NCBI RefSeq assembly: GCF_000422985.1 | Contig: NZ_AUHC01000010.1 | Span: 1-64,000 of the forward strand | Direction: 5' to 3' | Length of the DNA: 64,000 nucleotides | Origin: Erythrobacter cryptus DSM 12079 | GTDB lineage: Bacteria > Pseudomonadota > Alphaproteobacteria > Sphingomonadales > Sphingomonadaceae | Translations under genes and position numbers: made by a program | Part shown: positions 60,548 to 64,000 of the stretch, piece after piece | Numbering within the stretch: the stretch's first letter is position 1 | Layout of the letters: every line of letters begins with the position of its first letter | Notes under the pieces: model-generated | Databases searched by the model: none | What the model saw: only the letters and a program-made list of their open reading frames with translations | Told to the model about the DNA's origin: nothing

Positions 60548-61089
60548 GCAGCGTCGCGCGCGCGGCGCTGGCGCGCTTACCCGCAGCGCTCGCGCTGCTC
60601 GTCGCCCCGCTGGCCCCGGCAGCGGCGCAGCGCGATGCGGTGAGCGAAGGGATGACCGCCAAGACCGCGGCCCTGCGGCTGGTTGAGGTGGGCACCTGGC
60701 GCTTTGCCACCCGCGCGGCTGACCGTCGGGGCAGGCCGCTGTGCCGCGAGGTGTGGCGCTTTGCCGCCGATGGCGAGGCCCGGGTGGAAAGCGGGCGCGA
60801 GCGGCTCACCAAGCGCTGGCGCACCCTGCCCGGGCCGGGCGGGCTGGTGCGGCTCGCCTGGCAATCCATCGCCAGCAACGGCGCGCCCGATTGCACCGGC
60901 ACCGCCACCGATCCCGCGTCGCTACCCGGGCCGGAAGCCGATTTCGTGCTCCTGTTCCTCAATGATGGCAGCGCGCTCGCCTGCACGCCGCCGCCCGCCG
61001 CCGCCAATCCCGACAACACCTTGGAGAGCGCACAGGTGGTGCGCGCCGAGGCGTGCTGGGGCCGGATCGTGCCGGCGCCGCAGGGCTGA
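60544..61089 (+). CDS. secreted protein, unknown
   Basis: This 181-residue protein starts at a GTG that overlaps the clpA stop (GTGA) and has a signal peptide ending about A-P-A-A-A-Q (residue ~29). The mature part has C-R-E-V-W-R-F-A-A-D-G and three further cysteines (D-C-T-G, A-C-T-P, A-C-W-G), so disulfides are likely. No recognisable family. Coupling to clpA is positional only. Confidence 0.75.
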   Translation: MSSVARAALARLPAALALLVAPLAPAAAQRDAVSEGMTAKTAALRLVEVGTWRFATRAADRRGRPLCREVWRFAADGEARVESGRERLTKRWRTLPGPGGLVRLAWQSIASNGAPDCTGTATDPASLPGPEADFVLLFLNDGSALACTPPPAAANPDNTLESAQVVRAEACWGRIVPAPQG

Positions 61090-61112
61090 AGCCGCGGAAC
61101 CGGCCCGCACGC

Positions 61113-62138
61113 TTGCGGGTTGGCACGCTTGTGCGCGCGCCCTTTTCCTGGATCAGGCCCGAGCCCTGGGGCATCCACATCGTCCCCGCCGATGCCTGGG
61201 TCGATCCCTCGCGCCCGGTGCCGCGCGCGCTCGTCACCCACGGCCATGCCGATCACGCCCGCGCCGGGCACGGCGAGACCATCGCCACGCCCGCAACCCT
61301 TGCGATCATGGCGCTGCGCTATGGCACCGGCGAGGGGGCCGTGCCGGCGGCCTATGGCGAGACCATCGCGCTCGGCGGCGGGGTTGCCGCCACCTTCCTG
61401 CCCGCCGGCCACGTGCTCGGCAGCGCGCAAATCCTGCTCGAGCACGCGGGTGAGCGGGTGATCATCACCGGCGATTACAAGCGCAGCCCCGATCCCACCT
61501 GCGCGCCCTTCGCCCTCACCCCGTGCGATCTCCTGATAACCGAGGCGACCTTTGGCCTGCCGGTCTTCACCCATCCCCCCATCGCCGGGGAGATCGCCAA
61601 GCTGCTCGAAGCGCGCGCGGAAAACCCCGATTCCTGCATTCTCGTGGGCGCCTATGCGCTCGGCAAGGCGCAGCGGGTGATCGCCGAGCTGCGCGCCGCG
61701 GGCCACGCCGACACGATCTGGCTGCATGGCGCCATGGCGGCGATGTGCCGGCTCTACGAGGAGCACGGCGTGGCGCTCGGCGATCTCAGGCTGGTGAGCG
61801 ATGCGCCTTCCAAAGAGGCGCTGCGCGGCGCCATCGTCATCGCCCCGCCTGCCGCGCTCAACGACCGCTGGAGCCGCCGCCTGCCCGATCCCGTCACCGC
61901 CATGGCGAGCGGCTGGATGCGCGTGCGCCAGCGCGCCCGCCAGCGCGGGGTGGAACTGCCGCTGGTGATTTCCGATCATGCCGATTGGGGCGAGCTTACC
62001 GGCACCATCGCCGAGGTGAACCCGGCCGAGACCTGGATCACCCACGGGCGCGAGGAAGCGCTGCTGCGCTGGTGCGCGCTCACCCAGCGCCGCGCCCGGG
62101 CGCTGGCGCTCGTCGGCTACGAGGACGAGGATGACTAG
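61113..62138 (+). CDS. ligase-associated DNA exonuclease (metallo-beta-lactamase fold)
   Basis: About 341 residues with the metal motif H-G-H-A-D-H and a beta-CASP-like region; L-P-A-G-H-V-L-G-S-A-Q, I-T-G-D-Y-K-R-S-P-D and L-V-I-S-D-H-A-D-W follow. This is the Xnuc_lig_assoc pattern: an mRNA 3'-processing-factor-like nuclease encoded with an ATP-dependent DNA ligase in bacterial repair clusters. Start uncertain: TTG 61113 chosen; GTG 61053 (overlaps the previous gene) and GTG 61131 are also in frame. The ligase gene follows 450 bases downstream. Confidence 0.85.
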   Translation: MRVGTLVRAPFSWIRPEPWGIHIVPADAWVDPSRPVPRALVTHGHADHARAGHGETIATPATLAIMALRYGTGEGAVPAAYGETIALGGGVAATFLPAGHVLGSAQILLEHAGERVIITGDYKRSPDPTCAPFALTPCDLLITEATFGLPVFTHPPIAGEIAKLLEARAENPDSCILVGAYALGKAQRVIAELRAAGHADTIWLHGAMAAMCRLYEEHGVALGDLRLVSDAPSKEALRGAIVIAPPAALNDRWSRRLPDPVTAMASGWMRVRQRARQRGVELPLVISDHADWGELTGTIAEVNPAETWITHGREEALLRWCALTQRRARALALVGYEDEDD

Positions 62139-62160
62139 CATCCCCGCCCCCGTCATCGCC

Positions 62161-62490
62161 TCACTTGATCGCGGCGAGCTCGGCCGCGATTTTGGCGAGC
62201 ATTTCCTCGGTGATCAGCCCCTGCGAGAAGGGCGCCAGCGCCTTGAGGCTGAGCGCCTTGAAATCATTGTAGAGCGGGTGCTGGGTGAGATCCTGCCCGC
62301 CGAAATTGGCAGTCACCACCGCCTTGGCGCGTTCGTCGGCCATCAGCACCTCGATCGGGGTGTCGATGGTGAAGGTCCCCGTCTGGGTCGGGGCCGGCGC
62401 GGGGGTGGCAGCGTCCTGCGCCAGCGCAGCGGCGGGGGCGAAGGCAGCGGCAAACCCAAGCGCAAGGGCGGCAAGCGGGGCAAGGTGCAT
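62161..62490 (-). CDS. secreted protein, unknown, antiparallel inside the ligase cluster
   Basis: This 109-residue protein has a signal peptide (M-H-L-A-P-L-A-A-L-A-L-G-F ... A-L-A-Q, ~24) and a mature part with I-D-T-P-I-E-V-L-M-A-D-E-R-A-K-A-V-V-T and F-K-A-L-S-L-K-A-L-A-P-F. It reads opposite to the exonuclease and ligase genes on either side. A CTGACA-N4-TGTCAG palindrome lies 28 bases upstream of its start. No known family. Confidence 0.72.
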   Translation of the reverse strand: MHLAPLAALALGFAAAFAPAAALAQDAATPAPAPTQTGTFTIDTPIEVLMADERAKAVVTANFGGQDLTQHPLYNDFKALSLKALAPFSQGLITEEMLAKIAAELAAIK

Positions 62491-62517
62491 CGGCAAGGTT
62501 CCTGTCTGGCAAGGGGA

Positions 62518-62533
62518 CTGACACAAGTGTCAG
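62518..62533. promoter_or_regulatory. operator-like palindrome, same as at fadD
   Basis: CTGACAC, AA, GTGTCAG: a perfect 7-2-7 inverted repeat in the divergent gap between the secreted protein (start 62490, minus) and the DNA ligase (start 62589, plus). Its core CTGACA-N4-TGTCAG is identical to that over the fadD start codon at 52833-52848. Two matching sites 10 kb apart suggest one regulator with more than one target. Confidence 0.6.
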
Positions 62534-62588
62534 CAAGCCGCTTTAACGCCTCGCCCCGGCGGCGCAAGGCAGCAATGCAGGCGCGCTG

Positions 62589-64000
62589 ATGCAGCACTTT
62601 GCCGCGCTGCTCGATGCGCTCACCTACACCACCAGCCGCAAGCGCAAGCTGGCGCTGCTCGCTGATTACCTGCGCACCGCCCCTGATCCTGATCGCGGCT
62701 GGGCGCTCGGCGCGCTCACCGGCGCGCTCGATTTTCCCGCGGTCAAATCATCGACCATCCGCGCGCTGATGATGCCGCGCATCGATCCGGTGCTCTGGGC
62801 CCTGTCGCGCGACTTTGTCGGCGACACCGCCGAGACCGCGAGCCTGCTCTGGCCCGCCCCGCAAGACGGCGCGGGCGCCCCGCCGCCGAGCTTGCATGAA
62901 GTGGTGGAAACCCTCGCCACCCTCACCCGCGCCAGCGCCCCGGGGGTGATCGCGGGCCTCTTCGACCGGCTCGATGCGAGCGGGCGCTATGCCCTCATCA
63001 AGCTGGCGACAGGGGCGCTGCGGGCCGGGGTTTCGGCGCGCCTCGCCAAGACCGCCTTCGCCCAGGGCTTTGCCGTCCCGCTCGAGGAGGTGGAGGAATA
63101 TTGGCACGCGCTCGCGCCGCCCTATGCGCCGCTGTTTGCCTGGGCGGCGGGCGGGCCGGCCCCGGTGCTCGCCGATCTGCCGCGCTTTCGCCCCTTCATG
63201 CTCGCCCATCCGCTCGAGGACGAGCGGCTTGACCTCAAGGACTACGCCGCCGAATGGAAGTGGGACGGGATCCGCGTGCAGCTGGTGCGCGCAGGGGGCG
63301 CGGTGCGGGTCTATTCGCGCTCGGGCGATGACATCTCAGCCAGCTTTCCCGAATTGCTGGGGGCGCTGCCCTTCGATGCCGTGCTCGATGGCGAATTGCT
63401 GGTGCGCGGCAGCGCGCAAGGGGGCACGGCGGGGGGCGCGGCGAGTTTCAACGCGCTCCAGCAGCGGCTTGGGCGCAAGAGTGTCCCGGCGCGGATGCTG
63501 CGCGAATACCCGGCCTTCGTGCGGCTCTATGACGTGCTGCTGCTCGAGGGGCGCGACTGGCGCAGCGCGCCGTGGAAGTCGCGCCGCGCAACTCTCGAGG
63601 CGCTGATGCCGCGCCTGCCCGAAAGCCATTTCGATCTCTCGCCGCTGATCGAGGCGGCCGATTTTGCCGAGCTTGCCCGCCTGCGCGAAGGCGCGCGCGA
63701 CGCGGCGATCGAGGGGCTGATGCTCAAGCACCGGGCGAGCCCCTATGTCGCCGGGCGCAAGGCCGGGCTGTGGTTCAAGTGGAAGCGCGATCCGCTGCTT
63801 ATCGATTGCGTGGTGATGTATGCCCAGCGCGGCAGCGGCAAGCGCTCGAGCTTCTATTCGGATTACACCTTCGGCTGCTGGGACGGCGATCCCGAGGCGG
63901 GGGCCGAACTGCTCCCCGTGGGCAAGGCCTATTCGGGCTTCACCGATGCCGAGCTCAAGGCGCTCGACCGCTTCGTGCGCCAGCACACCATCGCACGCTT
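62589..64000 (+). CDS. ligase-associated ATP-dependent DNA ligase (partial)
   Basis: The gene begins M-Q-H-F-A-A-L-L-D-A-L-T-Y-T and runs off the window after 470 codons. The N-terminal domain (~1-205) is followed by the adenylation domain with the nucleophile K224 in W-K-W-D-G-I-R, then L-D-G-E-L-L and L-M-L-K-H (conserved motifs III-IV type). The order and length match the bacterial ATP-dependent ligase that is encoded with an exonuclease, a helicase and a phosphoesterase (TIGR04120-04123 cluster); the remaining genes would lie beyond 64000. No stop codon is seen in this frame before the end. Confidence 0.9.
   Translation, partial: MQHFAALLDALTYTTSRKRKLALLADYLRTAPDPDRGWALGALTGALDFPAVKSSTIRALMMPRIDPVLWALSRDFVGDTAETASLLWPAPQDGAGAPPPSLHEVVETLATLTRASAPGVIAGLFDRLDASGRYALIKLATGALRAGVSARLAKTAFAQGFAVPLEEVEEYWHALAPPYAPLFAWAAGGPAPVLADLPRFRPFMLAHPLEDERLDLKDYAAEWKWDGIRVQLVRAGGAVRVYSRSGDDISASFPELLGALPFDAVLDGELLVRGSAQGGTAGGAASFNALQQRLGRKSVPARMLREYPAFVRLYDVLLLEGRDWRSAPWKSRRATLEALMPRLPESHFDLSPLIEAADFAELARLREGARDAAIEGLMLKHRASPYVAGRKAGLWFKWKRDPLLIDCVVMYAQRGSGKRSSFYSDYTFGCWDGDPEAGAELLPVGKAYSGFTDAELKALDRFVRQHTIAR

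Overview
The window is 64 kb of very GC-rich chromosome from an alphaproteobacterium, most likely Sphingomonadales. This rests on the lineage-restricted cell-cycle regulators SciP (DUF1153) and TrcR (DUF1013), the BamF-type DUF3035 lipoprotein, a DUF1192 coiled-coil protein, a bactofilin with its M23 peptidase, the COQ7-type ubiquinone hydroxylase, and tightly overlapping housekeeping operons. The genus cannot be decided from the sequence alone. Almost everything is core genome. The clear accessory insert is a lower-GC block at about 8.94-10.93 kb.

Layout. 0-4 kb (minus): class Ia ribonucleotide reductase nrdA, a two-helix microprotein and nrdB. Upstream of nrdA is a 434-bp control region with a CtrA-type box and a dense cluster of GANTC sites. 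4-7.5 kb (minus): an operon of an SDR, E1 alpha, E1 beta, a free-standing lipoyl domain and an NTF2-like protein. 7.5-8.8 kb: a secreted protein of unknown function. 8.9-10.9 kb: a DNA methyltransferase and a small convergent, candidate endonuclease beside tRNA-Thr(GGT). 11-18.9 kb (plus): gpmA-purE-purK-folA-ribF-ileS-lspA-bamF, nearly every junction overlapping. 18.9-21.9 kb: a CBS/CorC membrane protein, an OmpA-family protein and an inositol-monophosphatase-family enzyme. 22-25.2 kb: sucC and etfBA, ending in a terminator whose 3' arm carries the ribosome-binding site of the next gene. 26-32.2 kb (minus): a DUF445 protein and an RND efflux pump with its adaptor.

32.3-41.8 kb: GlsB-like protein, sciP with a co-transcribed unknown gene, mnmA, a small membrane protein, a serine hydrolase, phzF-like and pdxH, then dnaJ-like, yihY-like, fabI and a nucleotide-sugar epimerase. 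41.8-49.3 kb (minus): a long run, proA-nadD-rsfS-rlmH-envC-ctpA-dsbB-coq7 and a secreted protein, combining ribosome maturation, NAD and proline synthesis and envelope remodelling. 49.5-51.1 kb: M23 peptidase plus bactofilin (overlapping). 51.1-57.8 kb (minus): acyl-CoA ligase, trcR, a glycosyltransferase with an LpxH-like phosphoesterase, a glutathione S-transferase and a quinone oxidoreductase. 57.8-64 kb: DUF1192, clpA, a secreted protein, and a ligase-associated DNA repair set (exonuclease and ATP-dependent DNA ligase; the ligase runs off the end).

Most notable: the restriction-modification-like pair in the insert; the CtrA/GANTC control region of nrdA; the E1/lipoyl operon that lacks an E2 catalytic core and E3; two copies of one operator-like palindrome (CTGACA-N4-TGTCAG) at fadD and beside the ligase; a probable ATT start codon for rlmH; and a terminator doubling as a Shine-Dalgarno element at 25.2 kb. 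All functional statements are read from sequence and memory of protein families; no database search was run.
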